From contig JAFGXL010000003.1 in NCBI GenBank assembly GCA_016936655.1, positions 1 to 33,194 on the forward strand: 33,194 nucleotides of DNA, written 5' to 3'. The notes under the pieces were generated by a model. It had not been told where the DNA came from. It saw nothing but the letters and a program-made list of their open reading frames with translations, and made no database searches. This DNA comes from Nitrospirota bacterium. GTDB taxonomy: Bacteria > Nitrospirota > Thermodesulfovibrionia > Thermodesulfovibrionales > Dissulfurispiraceae. Position numbers and translations under genes: made by a program. Shown piece by piece: positions 25,722 through 32,552 of the stretch (position 1 is its first letter; the number at the start of each line of letters is the position of its first letter).

Positions 25722-27464
25722 ATGAAGGAAGTCATTATACTTAATCTGACCAGAATGGGTGATCTTATACAGACCACTCCTGTTATGCAGGGTATAAAAG
25801 AGAAATATCCTGAATGCAGGATAACTCTGGTTGTTAATGGACTTTTCGAAAAGATATGCAGCTTTATCCCTCATGTTGATGAGGTGATTGTTTTTGACAT
25901 GAAAGAGTTTCAGTCTATTGCATGCGGCGGCTCAGGCATTGTTGAGCAGTACAGGTATACAGAAGATTTCGTAAAAAAGATAAACAGCCGTCATTATGAT
26001 ATGGCGATAAACTTTACACACTCAAGGCCTAGCGCTGTTATCCTTTCCCTCACTAATGCTGATGACAGAAGGGGTTTTATGGTTGATGCAGAGGGCAACA
26101 GTATTATCAGGCATCCATGGATGAAGTATTTTTTTAATGTTATCCCAAACCGCGATTTTAATCCTTTTCATCTATGTGATATTTATGTTAAGTCTGGCGA
26201 GCTTGTACCTTCAAAGAAAGGCTTGCATCTGGATGTGCCGGTTGCAGCAATGGAAGATATAAAAAAACTTCTCGATGCTAACCAGATAAGCCCAAGTGAT
26301 AAATTAATAGCTATCCAGCTTGGAGCCAGCTCTGAGGACAAGCGATGGACAGCTCCATCATTCGCTGCCATGGCTGACAAGCTTGTTCAGCAAAGAGGAG
26401 CTAAGATAGTGCTTATAGGGTCTTCATCAGAAGATGCGCTCGGAAGAGAATTTGAGCTTTCTGCATCTAGCAGGCCGCTTAACCTTATAGGCAAAACAGA
26501 TCTGAGTCAGCTTGCTGCACTGCTTCACAGATGCGATATGCTGGTGAGTAATGATACAGGGCCTCTTCATATAGCAACAGCTGTAGGCACAAAGGTTCTT
26601 GATATATCAGTTGCTTCTGTGCATTTTAGAGAGACAGGGCCTTACGGAGACAACCTTTATGTGATACAGTCAGAGCTTTCATGCTGTCCATGTAGTTTTT
26701 ATAATGTATGCAAAAACCCGATATGCAAAGATACAGTTACACCCGACAATGTGTTCTCTCTTGTCTGCTCGATTTTAGATAGTGACGAGCCTATAGAGTG
26801 CATACAGGAGTCTGCCCTCTGGAAAAACGCTCAGGTATATAAATCATACTTTGAGGATGATGGGCTGATAGAGTATAGACCGCTTATAAAAAGGGCTGTC
26901 AGCAGGCATGTTCTTTACAGTCATATATTCAGGCAGACATGGCTAAGGATACTGGACGCAAAGAAATCATCTGATCCGTTTGTCACAATTTATGATCCTT
27001 CTGCCCTAGAAGCGATACCAGAGTCCATATCAGACAGGCTTGTGAAGCTCATTGGGGAATGGTATAATGATGAAATTTCTGATGACTTTTTTGCTTCTAT
27101 TGAAGAAGAGGTTGCATCTATGAAGCGGCTTAAAGAGCTGGCGGATGAAGGCTACATCAGGGTATCAATGATCGAGTCTGAAGCACGCAAACAGTCGCCT
27201 GATGTTGTCAGGATAAAAGACCTCTGGTCAGCAGTTCCTGACATTGATGAAGGTATAGACAAGATAGGCAATATTTTTACATCGATTCATCCGCTTACAG
27301 TTATTTTTAGTTATGGCCGGAGCGGACTTGAGGGCAGCGATCTGAAGCTGCTTGCAGCAGAGACAGCAAGGCTGTACGACGAACTTAGGGTGCATGTATC
27401 AATGGTTCTGAGTGTTGTCGATAAGCTTTTAAATAGATATGCGGTTAAGGCTGTGAATAAATAA
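25722..27464 (+). CDS. GT9 glycosyltransferase with long C-terminal extension
   Basis: The 580-residue protein starts 1 bp after the previous stop. Residues 1-350 are GT9: MKEVIILNLTRMGDLIQTTP, IAIQLGASSEDKRWTAPSFA, then LVSNDTGPLHIATAVGTKVL, and the Cys cluster CCPCSFYNVCKNPICKD near 321. That is the normal size of an entire heptosyltransferase. About 230 extra residues follow, mostly helical and acidic, with no domain I recognise (for example EYRPLIKRAVSRHVLYSHIF). The extension could bind the protein target or a partner. Activity on ADP-heptose or another donor cannot be read. It is the last glycosyltransferase of the island. Confidence 0.87.
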   Translation: MKEVIILNLTRMGDLIQTTPVMQGIKEKYPECRITLVVNGLFEKICSFIPHVDEVIVFDMKEFQSIACGGSGIVEQYRYTEDFVKKINSRHYDMAINFTHSRPSAVILSLTNADDRRGFMVDAEGNSIIRHPWMKYFFNVIPNRDFNPFHLCDIYVKSGELVPSKKGLHLDVPVAAMEDIKKLLDANQISPSDKLIAIQLGASSEDKRWTAPSFAAMADKLVQQRGAKIVLIGSSSEDALGREFELSASSRPLNLIGKTDLSQLAALLHRCDMLVSNDTGPLHIATAVGTKVLDISVASVHFRETGPYGDNLYVIQSELSCCPCSFYNVCKNPICKDTVTPDNVFSLVCSILDSDEPIECIQESALWKNAQVYKSYFEDDGLIEYRPLIKRAVSRHVLYSHIFRQTWLRILDAKKSSDPFVTIYDPSALEAIPESISDRLVKLIGEWYNDEISDDFFASIEEEVASMKRLKELADEGYIRVSMIESEARKQSPDVVRIKDLWSAVPDIDEGIDKIGNIFTSIHPLTVIFSYGRSGLEGSDLKLLAAETARLYDELRVHVSMVLSVVDKLLNRYAVKAVNK

Positions 27465-27495
27465 ATTTAGGTTTTACTGCTAAAAGGAGGCAGAT

Positions 27496-27915
27496 GTGCA
27501 GAATAAAATAAATAATGAAGATCTTAAGAAGGTTCTACTCAAAGAGATCAATTCAGCTCATGAGGTTTTGATCCAGATAACAGACGGTTTTAGTGAGTGC
27601 ACTAATACTTTAAGGGTTGAGCAGAATGAGAATGTATTCACCCTTTTGTCTGAACTGATTAAAAATCTCAACCTCTTCGTAGATTTTATAAAAGAGCTAA
27701 AAACAGGTGTTGACCATCTGAATGAGAGCGGACATAACCTTCCTGTAGAGCCACTTATACACTGGGACAAATCTCTTGAACTATTTAAGAATATGCTCGA
27801 ATCATTTGAAGGATCTGACTGGGTAACACTCTGCGATCTTATGCAGTATGAGCTTATTCCCATGCTGAAGGAAGGCGAGGAAAAGCTTGTTAATCTAAAG
27901 TCAGCTCTTCAGTAG
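27496..27915 (+). CDS. Small helical protein of unknown function
   Basis: The 139-residue protein starts at GTG 27496; AAGGAGG at 27484-27490 is 5 nt upstream, and ATG 27494 would stop after five codons. It is acidic and predicted almost wholly helical, with no signal peptide or membrane segment. A patch near the end, GSDWVTLCDLMQYELIPML, looks conserved in character, and I have a weak impression that similar DW...YEL...P patterns occur in uncharacterised proteins near flagellar loci. It is the last gene before the strong terminator, so it belongs to the glycosylation run. A chaperone or adaptor for flagellin is conceivable, but nothing in the sequence proves it. Confidence 0.75.
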   Translation: MQNKINNEDLKKVLLKEINSAHEVLIQITDGFSECTNTLRVEQNENVFTLLSELIKNLNLFVDFIKELKTGVDHLNESGHNLPVEPLIHWDKSLELFKNMLESFEGSDWVTLCDLMQYELIPMLKEGEEKLVNLKSALQ

Positions 27916-27951
27916 CAAATCAGCATTAATTTAGTATCAATAAACACTTGT

Positions 27952-27982
27952 AAAAAAGGGAGGCCTCTCGCCTCCCTTTTTT
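27952..27982 (+). terminator. Rho-independent terminator ending the glycosylation run
   Basis: GGGAGGC (27958-27964) pairs perfectly with GCCTCCC (27970-27976) around a CTCTC loop, flanked by six A residues upstream and six T residues downstream. The A/T arms extend the stem to 13 bp. It is symmetric and could work in both directions. It cleanly separates the glycosylation island from the motor operon. Confidence 0.92.
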
Positions 27983-28052
27983 ATAGAGTTTCTTCCTATT
28001 ACTGTAAATAGTCAGACTTGATTTTCAAATGTAATATTTTATCTGATTGAGC

Positions 28053-28079
28053 TTTAGTGAATTTAAAAAAATACGATAA
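28053..28079 (+). promoter_or_regulatory. Candidate sigma-28 (FliA) promoter of the motor operon
   Basis: TACGATAA at 28072-28079 matches 6 of 8 bases of the FliA -10 consensus GCCGATAA, including CGATAA. Exactly 11 nt upstream lies TTTAGTGA (28053-28060), a partial match to TAAAGTTT (4 of 8). The site is 75 bp before the first mot gene, in the only sizeable gap after the terminator. Stator genes are commonly FliA-dependent. The -35 match is weak, so this is a candidate only. Confidence 0.4.
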
Positions 28080-28153
28080 TATATGTAGTACTTGTAATTT
28101 TATATATGTGTCTGGTTTGTATAATAAAGTTAATTTGAGGGGTTATAAGCCAA

Positions 28154-28921
28154 ATGCTTGATCTGGCGACATTTTTGGGGCTGTTGATAGGAATTGGCGC
28201 TATTCTGGCCGGCAATCTGATTGAGGGTGGAACTACTGGCCATCTTATTCAGTTTGCTGCTGCAGTTATAGTCTTTGGCGGTACATTTGGGGCTACGCTT
28301 CTTGGATGTTCAATGCAGGACATGAAGAATGCATTCAGAGCCTTTTTTATGATTTTTAAGACCCGGCCAGATTCAGCTCCAGAGGTTATAAATGAGGTTC
28401 TCAAAATACTGGCAATGGCAAGGAAGATAGGCTTGGTAGCTCTCGAGCCTGAGGTCAAGAAGATAAATCATCCCTTCCTGAAAAAAGGGCTCTACCTTGT
28501 TATAGACGGAATGTCTCCTGTGATGATCAAGGATGTGCTTTCGCAGGAGATTACCACATATGAGGAGACATATAAAAAAGCTGCAAAGGTATTTGAATCT
28601 GCCGGCGGCTATGCTCCTACCATAGGAATAATTGGAGCAGTTCTCGGCCTGATACAGGTTATGAAAGATGTTACTGACCCATCAAAGATAGGCGGAGGAA
28701 TTGCTGTAGCTTTTGTCGCTACTATATATGGAGTGGGTTCTTCTAATCTCTTTTTTATACCAACAGCAAAAAAAATCATGAGCAGGGTAAGAGAAGAGGT
28801 ATTTATAATGGAGCTGATTTTAGAAGGCATAATGGGAATAGAGAGCGGAGTGAATCCTTATTTTATGAGAGCGCGTCTTAATGCGTTTTTGTCTGAACAC
28901 CAAAAGAGAGAGAATAACTGA
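28154..28921 (+). CDS. motA: Flagellar stator protein MotA family (MotC-like)
   Basis: The 255-residue protein has four expected membrane helices: near 3-21, 31-51, about 152-170 and 183-205. R90 and E98, in MARKIGLVALE, fall exactly at the E. coli MotA numbering for residues that contact the rotor protein FliG. P155 and P203 correspond to the E. coli prolines P173 and P222 needed for torque generation. Length and the GGYAPTIGIIGAVLGLIQVM helix fit the shorter MotC/PomA/MotP group. MotA forms a pentamer around a MotB dimer in the inner membrane and couples ion flow to rotation. Its stop overlaps the next start by 1 bp (TGATG). A second, differently built MotA lies at 30138-30995. Confidence 0.94.
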   Translation: MLDLATFLGLLIGIGAILAGNLIEGGTTGHLIQFAAAVIVFGGTFGATLLGCSMQDMKNAFRAFFMIFKTRPDSAPEVINEVLKILAMARKIGLVALEPEVKKINHPFLKKGLYLVIDGMSPVMIKDVLSQEITTYEETYKKAAKVFESAGGYAPTIGIIGAVLGLIQVMKDVTDPSKIGGGIAVAFVATIYGVGSSNLFFIPTAKKIMSRVREEVFIMELILEGIMGIESGVNPYFMRARLNAFLSEHQKRENN

Positions 28922-29571
28922 TGAGATCAAGACGCAAAAGAGAAGAAGAACATGAGAACCACGAGAGATGGCTTGTTTCTTATGCTGACTTTATTACGCT
29001 GATGTTCACTTTTTTTGTGGCTCTTTATGCGCTATCTTCGCTGGATCAGGGCAAGGCTCAGAAGTTTACCAGTTCACTTAAGCAGGCATTCAAGGTTATA
29101 GATGATCCTATTCCGCTGCATGATACCAGAAGCAAGGAGATGGTGGAGCTGCTAAGAGGGGTTATAAGCCAGACATCAGGCATTACTGTTAAGGAAGAAC
29201 CCAGGGGTGTAGTTATAACCTTTTCTGACGGGGTTTTGTTCAAATCAGGCTCTGCTGAGGTTAAAAAAGATATATTGCCTGTATTGAAAGAGCTTTCTGA
29301 AAAGTTTAGGGATATTAACGGACATTTTATTGTTGAAGGGCATACAGACAATTTGCCTATTGCATCTGACAAGTATCCTTCCAACTGGGAGCTCTCAGCA
29401 GCCAGAGCAGGCAGTGTGGTCGCCCATCTTGTATCCATCGGCATTGATCCTGAAAGGTTTAGTGTTGCCGGATATGCTGAGTACAGGGCTTTGGAGTCTA
29501 ATCTTACGGAAGAGGGCAGGGCTAGAAACAGGCGCGTTGAGATTGTTGTAAAAAATAATAAGGCCTCATAG
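28921..29571 (+). CDS. motB: Flagellar stator protein MotB family (MotD-like)
   Basis: The 216-residue protein has a short cytosolic N-terminus, one membrane helix (WLVSYADFITLMFTFFVALY, residues 17-36) with the ion-carrying Asp at D23, and a periplasmic OmpA/MotB peptidoglycan-binding domain (VEGHTDNLPIA, NWELSAARAGSVV, RARNRRVEIVV). The helix closely resembles the RWLVSYADFITL segment of Pseudomonas MotD, an H+ type stator, so proton use is the likely reading; this is inference. It is shorter than the second MotB because it lacks a C-terminal tail. It is translationally coupled to the upstream motA. Confidence 0.94.
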   Translation: MRSRRKREEEHENHERWLVSYADFITLMFTFFVALYALSSLDQGKAQKFTSSLKQAFKVIDDPIPLHDTRSKEMVELLRGVISQTSGITVKEEPRGVVITFSDGVLFKSGSAEVKKDILPVLKELSEKFRDINGHFIVEGHTDNLPIASDKYPSNWELSAARAGSVVAHLVSIGIDPERFSVAGYAEYRALESNLTEEGRARNRRVEIVVKNNKAS

Positions 29572-29581
29572 GTTAAGAAAT

Positions 29582-30127
29582 ATGCATACAAACAAAGAGT
29601 GCGGCATAGAAAACATAGAAAACAGGGAGTCTCCCAGGGTTGATGTTGTGATACCTTTTGAGGCATCTCTTGTTCCTGCTTCAGAGAAGGAAAATATCCG
29701 CTCCAGAAAAGCTGGCTGGTCCATGCCTGCAGAGTATCAGACTATGGCAGAGATTGAGGACAAGCTGCTCAGCGACTGGCTAAAAATGCTCAATATAAAG
29801 CTTGACCTGATAATAAATATGATGGCTCTTACTAAAGAGGGGATGTCTTCTTTGCCTCCATCAAGACTGAATATAAGCGGCACAGGGCTCTCGTTTTCTG
29901 CTGTAAATGGTTTTAGTGTTGGAGATATTGTTGAGCTTAAACTGCTGTTGCCCCTTATGCCTCCTGTAGCCCTTTTGATTTATGGTGAGGTGGTATGCTG
30001 CGATAAAGAGAGCGGGATCTCCAAAACTGCTGTTAAATTTATAAATATAGATGAAGAGATAACTGACGAGATTGTGAAGTTCATTTTTAAGACAGAAAAA
30101 GAGATTTTAAGAGACAAGAGGAGGTAG
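29582..30127 (+). CDS. PilZ-domain c-di-GMP receptor with helical insertion
   Basis: The 181-residue protein has both c-di-GMP-binding motifs of PilZ: R15xxxR19 (RESPR) and N97xS99xxG102 (NISGTG). In usual PilZ domains these lie about 25-35 residues apart; here an insertion of about 50-60 residues, rich in helix (AEIEDKLLSDWLKMLNIKLD), separates them. A similar long-helix arrangement occurs in tetrameric PilZ proteins; assignment to that class is inference. The beta-barrel continues with VELKLLLPLMPPVALLIYGE. It lies 10 bp after a motD-like gene and 10 bp before the second motA. By analogy with YcgR/FlgZ it probably adjusts stator function when c-di-GMP is high. Confidence 0.85.
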   Translation: MHTNKECGIENIENRESPRVDVVIPFEASLVPASEKENIRSRKAGWSMPAEYQTMAEIEDKLLSDWLKMLNIKLDLIINMMALTKEGMSSLPPSRLNISGTGLSFSAVNGFSVGDIVELKLLLPLMPPVALLIYGEVVCCDKESGISKTAVKFINIDEEITDEIVKFIFKTEKEILRDKRR

Positions 30128-30137
30128 GTAAACAGGG

Positions 30138-30995
30138 ATGTTAACTATAATCGGAGCAGTCTTTGTGCTTGTAAGCGTAATTGGCGGCTATCTTTTGGGT
30201 CACGGCAATCTGAGTGTCCTTTTTCAGCCTGCTGAGCTTGTCATAATTTTTGGAGCAGCTATAGGTGCTTTTATAATCGCATCTCCGCCAAAAGTGATAA
30301 AACTCGTTATTGGCGGAGTTAAGAATATTCTGTCCGGCAAAGCATACTCAAAAGATGACTATATGAATGTTCTTCTGATGATGAGCGAGGTCTTTTCGAA
30401 AATAAGGAAAGAAGGTCTGGTTTCTATAGAGGCAGATGTTGATGATCCTGAAAAAAGCCCGATCTTCAGTAAATATCCTAAGTTTCTGTCAAATCATCAT
30501 GCAGTTACTCTCCTTACAGATACATTAAGAACAGTTATGACAACAAGCATCGCGCCGTACGAACTGGAATCTCTTATTGATACAGAGCTGGAGTCTCACC
30601 ATGAAGAGCTGATGATCCCTGCTCACAGTATTAATACTGTTGCAGACGGTCTGCCCGGCCTCGGTATTGTTGCTGCTGTTATGGGTATTGTCATAACAAT
30701 GGGCAAGATCAATGAGCCGCCTGAGGTGCTGGGGCATCATGTAGGAGCTGCCCTTGTTGGTACTTTTTTGGGAGTTCTTAGCTGCTATGGGTTTGTAGGT
30801 CCTGTAGCAAAGAATCTTGAGTATATAGCTAATGAAGAGAAAGAGTTTTTAAATATTTTCAAGATTGCGCTAGTGGCATTTGTTGGCGGAGCTGCGCCAC
30901 AGATAGCTGTCGAGTTCGGCAGAAGAGGCGTGCCGGGCAATGTAAGGCCTTCTTTCCTTGAGGTGGAAGAGGCTCTCAGACAGATAAGAAAATAG
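30138..30995 (+). CDS. motA: Flagellar stator protein MotA (classical long type)
   Basis: The 285-residue protein is an E. coli-type MotA. R90 and E98 (KIRKEGLVSIE), P173 (GLPGLGIVAAVMGIVITMGK) and P222 (GFVGPVAKNLEYIANEE) all fall exactly at the E. coli positions that contact FliG or support torque. The four membrane helices are visible, with the large cytosolic loop between helices 2 and 3. Together with the next gene it should make a second, H+ driven stator. It shares only general plan with the shorter MotA at 28154-28921, so the two are separate lineages and not a recent duplication. AGGAGG at the end of the PilZ gene and CAGGG just before ATG may serve ribosome binding. Confidence 0.96.
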   Translation: MLTIIGAVFVLVSVIGGYLLGHGNLSVLFQPAELVIIFGAAIGAFIIASPPKVIKLVIGGVKNILSGKAYSKDDYMNVLLMMSEVFSKIRKEGLVSIEADVDDPEKSPIFSKYPKFLSNHHAVTLLTDTLRTVMTTSIAPYELESLIDTELESHHEELMIPAHSINTVADGLPGLGIVAAVMGIVITMGKINEPPEVLGHHVGAALVGTFLGVLSCYGFVGPVAKNLEYIANEEKEFLNIFKIALVAFVGGAAPQIAVEFGRRGVPGNVRPSFLEVEEALRQIRK

Positions 30996-31020
30996 AATTG
31001 AATAATTAAGCAAATACCAT

Positions 31021-32049
31021 ATGAGTGATAAATCAAAAACAATAATAGTTAAAAAAATTAAAAAGGGCGGCGGAGGTCATCACGGCGGCTCATGGAAAGT
31101 CGCTTACGCAGATTTTGTTACAGCCATGATGGCCTTTTTCCTTATGCTATGGCTGCTCGCGATGGTATCACCTGAAAAGCGTGCAGCGCTGTCTGAGTAT
31201 TTCAAGAACTTTTCCCTTTTTTCAGAGTCAGGCCAATCTATGATGTCAGGTTCTACTGAAATAATGCAGAATGCAGAGGGAGAGGTTAAGCATTCGCCTT
31301 CCAAATTTGATACTCCTCAGGATATAAATATTGAGGCTCAAAAAGAGAAGCTGAAAGAGATGATAAGAAAGGCTATCGAACAGAAGATGGCTGCGCTTAA
31401 AGATCAGGTAATAATAGATGTTGTAGATGACGGAATAAGAATACAAATTGTTGATACAGAAGGCGGATGGATGTTTGCTCCGGGCAGTGCGCAGCCTACT
31501 GAGAGGGCAAATCAGCTGATTGGTTTAGTCGCTGAATATGTAAAAGAGACTAAAAATAAAATTGCTGTCGAGGGTCACACAGACGCTTCGCCTACAAAAT
31601 CTTCGGGTAATGGCAACTGGGAGCTCTCCTCAGCAAGGGCTTCATCAGCAAGAAAGGCGCTCGAAAATAACGGGCTTACTGAAAAGAGAATAGAAAGGGT
31701 TGTTGGCTATGCAGACAATCAGCTTCTTTTTAAGGATAAGCCGAATGATGCGCGCAACAGGAGAATAAGCATAATCCTTCTTCACGAAAAATTGCCGCAT
31801 AAAAAAACTGACCAGAAGGCTGCTTCATCTGACAAGCCTACTGCTGCACCAGTTGAGCAGGCACCTGTTCAACAGCAGCCTCCTGCTCCGATACCAGCTC
31901 CTGTTCAGCAGCCTAGACCAGCTCCTGTGCAAGTGCAGCCAAAGCAGCAGGAACTACAGCAGAAAAAGCCTCAAATTATTGATATTAAGCCAAAGAAGCC
32001 TATTGATATAATAAATAAGCCCGTAAATCCTCCTGATTTTAGCAGGTAA
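31021..32049 (+). CDS. motB: Flagellar stator protein MotB (classical type)
   Basis: The 342-residue protein begins with a basic glycine/histidine-rich segment (KKGGGGHHGGSWKVAYADF) as in E. coli MotB; D31 is the proton-carrying Asp (E. coli D32) in a helix ending FFLMLWLLAMVSPEKR. The plug region follows, then the OmpA/MotB peptidoglycan-binding domain (VEGHTDASPT, NWELSSARASSARKALE, NDARNRRISIILL). Residues about 265-342 are a Pro/Gln-rich disordered tail absent from the first MotB. It is the partner of the MotA encoded just upstream. The coding end overlaps the left arm of a terminator-like inverted repeat. Confidence 0.95.
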   Translation: MSDKSKTIIVKKIKKGGGGHHGGSWKVAYADFVTAMMAFFLMLWLLAMVSPEKRAALSEYFKNFSLFSESGQSMMSGSTEIMQNAEGEVKHSPSKFDTPQDINIEAQKEKLKEMIRKAIEQKMAALKDQVIIDVVDDGIRIQIVDTEGGWMFAPGSAQPTERANQLIGLVAEYVKETKNKIAVEGHTDASPTKSSGNGNWELSSARASSARKALENNGLTEKRIERVVGYADNQLLFKDKPNDARNRRISIILLHEKLPHKKTDQKAASSDKPTAAPVEQAPVQQQPPAPIPAPVQQPRPAPVQVQPKQQELQQKKPQIIDIKPKKPIDIINKPVNPPDFSR

Positions 32050-32065
32050 AGTTTTGCGGGCTTAT
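32015..32065 (+). terminator. Terminator-like inverted repeat between convergent genes
   Basis: ATAAGCCCG (32015-32023) inside the end of motB pairs perfectly with CGGGCTTAT (32057-32065); a T-G pair and three A-T pairs extend the stem inward. A nested smaller hairpin (CCTG...CAGG) lies in the 33-nt loop. The T-run after it is weak. Position between convergent transcripts supports a terminator role. Confidence 0.45.
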
Positions 32066-32086
32066 AATTATTTCTTGGTCTGATTA

Positions 32087-32215
32087 TTAGTGAGCGCCGT
32101 GAATAAGTATAGGCAGGCATCTTACACATACCAGCTTATGCTCGCCTGAATGAACACATGATATGTATACCCTGTCATTATCTGTTGCACCGCATACAAA
32201 GCATTTTGTATCCAT
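32087..32215 (-). CDS. Small Cys-rich (zinc-ribbon-like) protein, 42 residues
   Basis: Read on the minus strand, ATG 32215 opens a 42-codon frame ending at 32087: it starts MDTKCFVCGATDNDR and ends LPILIHGAH. It has C5xxC8 and C30xxC33 pairs plus C20, H22 and H26, which suggests a zinc ribbon or small metal-binding protein. Support is good despite the size: GGAGG (complement of 32223-32227) lies 7 nt before the ATG, and the start overlaps the upstream stop by 1 bp (TAATG), so it is translationally coupled to the DUF1858 gene. Function is unknown; a redox or metal role beside its CxxC neighbour is a guess. It falls below the usual size cutoff for gene callers. Confidence 0.75.
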   Translation of the reverse strand: MDTKCFVCGATDNDRVYISCVHSGEHKLVCVRCLPILIHGAH

Positions 32216-32430
32216 TATTTAGCCTCCAGTTCATTTAGATCTCTGATGATATCATCAGGATTTACATTATGCATCATAGCTCCAAAGCTTATGCTCTCCA
32301 CCTTCATTCCGGGACATGTAAAGCAACCATTGCCGAAGTATTTTTTTATAACATTTGCGGCTTCAGGGTTGTTTTTTAGCACATCTCCAATAATTGAATC
32401 CTTTGTGACAATTTTTTTAGTGTTTTCCAT
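32215..32430 (-). CDS. DUF1858 domain protein (CxxC redox-disulfide type)
   Basis: The 71-residue minus-strand protein matches DUF1858: VTKDSIIGDVLKNNPEAANV, then a Gly-flanked C36xxC39 pair (GNGCFTCPGMKVESI), and a short C-terminal segment (NVNPDDIIRDLNELEA). The family is described as a hybrid-cluster-protein-associated disulfide domain; its biochemical role is poorly defined. AGGAGG (complement of 32435-32440) sits 4 nt before the start, a very strong ribosome site. It shares a divergent promoter region with the membrane protein at 32553 and is coupled to the Cys-rich 42-residue ORF. A role in redox or nitrogen-oxide stress is inference from the domain name. Confidence 0.9.
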   Translation of the reverse strand: MENTKKIVTKDSIIGDVLKNNPEAANVIKKYFGNGCFTCPGMKVESISFGAMMHNVNPDDIIRDLNELEAK

Positions 32431-32479
32431 GGAACCTCCTTTTCTGATTCTTTATTTTATGGCATTACAATAAATTATG

Positions 32480-32499
32480 TTTATGATTATAATCATAAA
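32480..32499. promoter_or_regulatory. Perfect 20-bp palindrome with divergent -10 boxes
   Basis: TTTATGATTATAATCATAAA is a perfect 20-bp palindrome in the 122-bp gap between divergent genes. It contains TATAAT on the plus strand (32488-32493) and, by symmetry, on the minus strand (complement of 32486-32491). Possible -35 boxes are TTACAA (32465-32470) for plus and TTTGCA (complement of 32509-32514) for minus, each 17 nt away. ATGAT-N4-ATCAT resembles the FNR/CRP-family half-site pattern TTGAT-N4-ATCAA with one symmetric mismatch. A regulator bound here could block both promoters. Confidence 0.6.
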
Positions 32500-32552
32500 G
32501 TTCTAAAATGCAAAAATGCTTTATTATATAGTAAAAATATTATGGAGGATTT

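Noticed and set aside
29058-29666. 202-codon minus-strand frame
   Set aside because: It is antisense to the MotB gene, which has complete functional motifs; composition is that of a shadow frame.
31835-31980. Pro/Gln repeats at the end of the second MotB as a separate repeat element
   Set aside because: They are low-complexity coding sequence of a disordered tail, without a regular nucleotide repeat unit.
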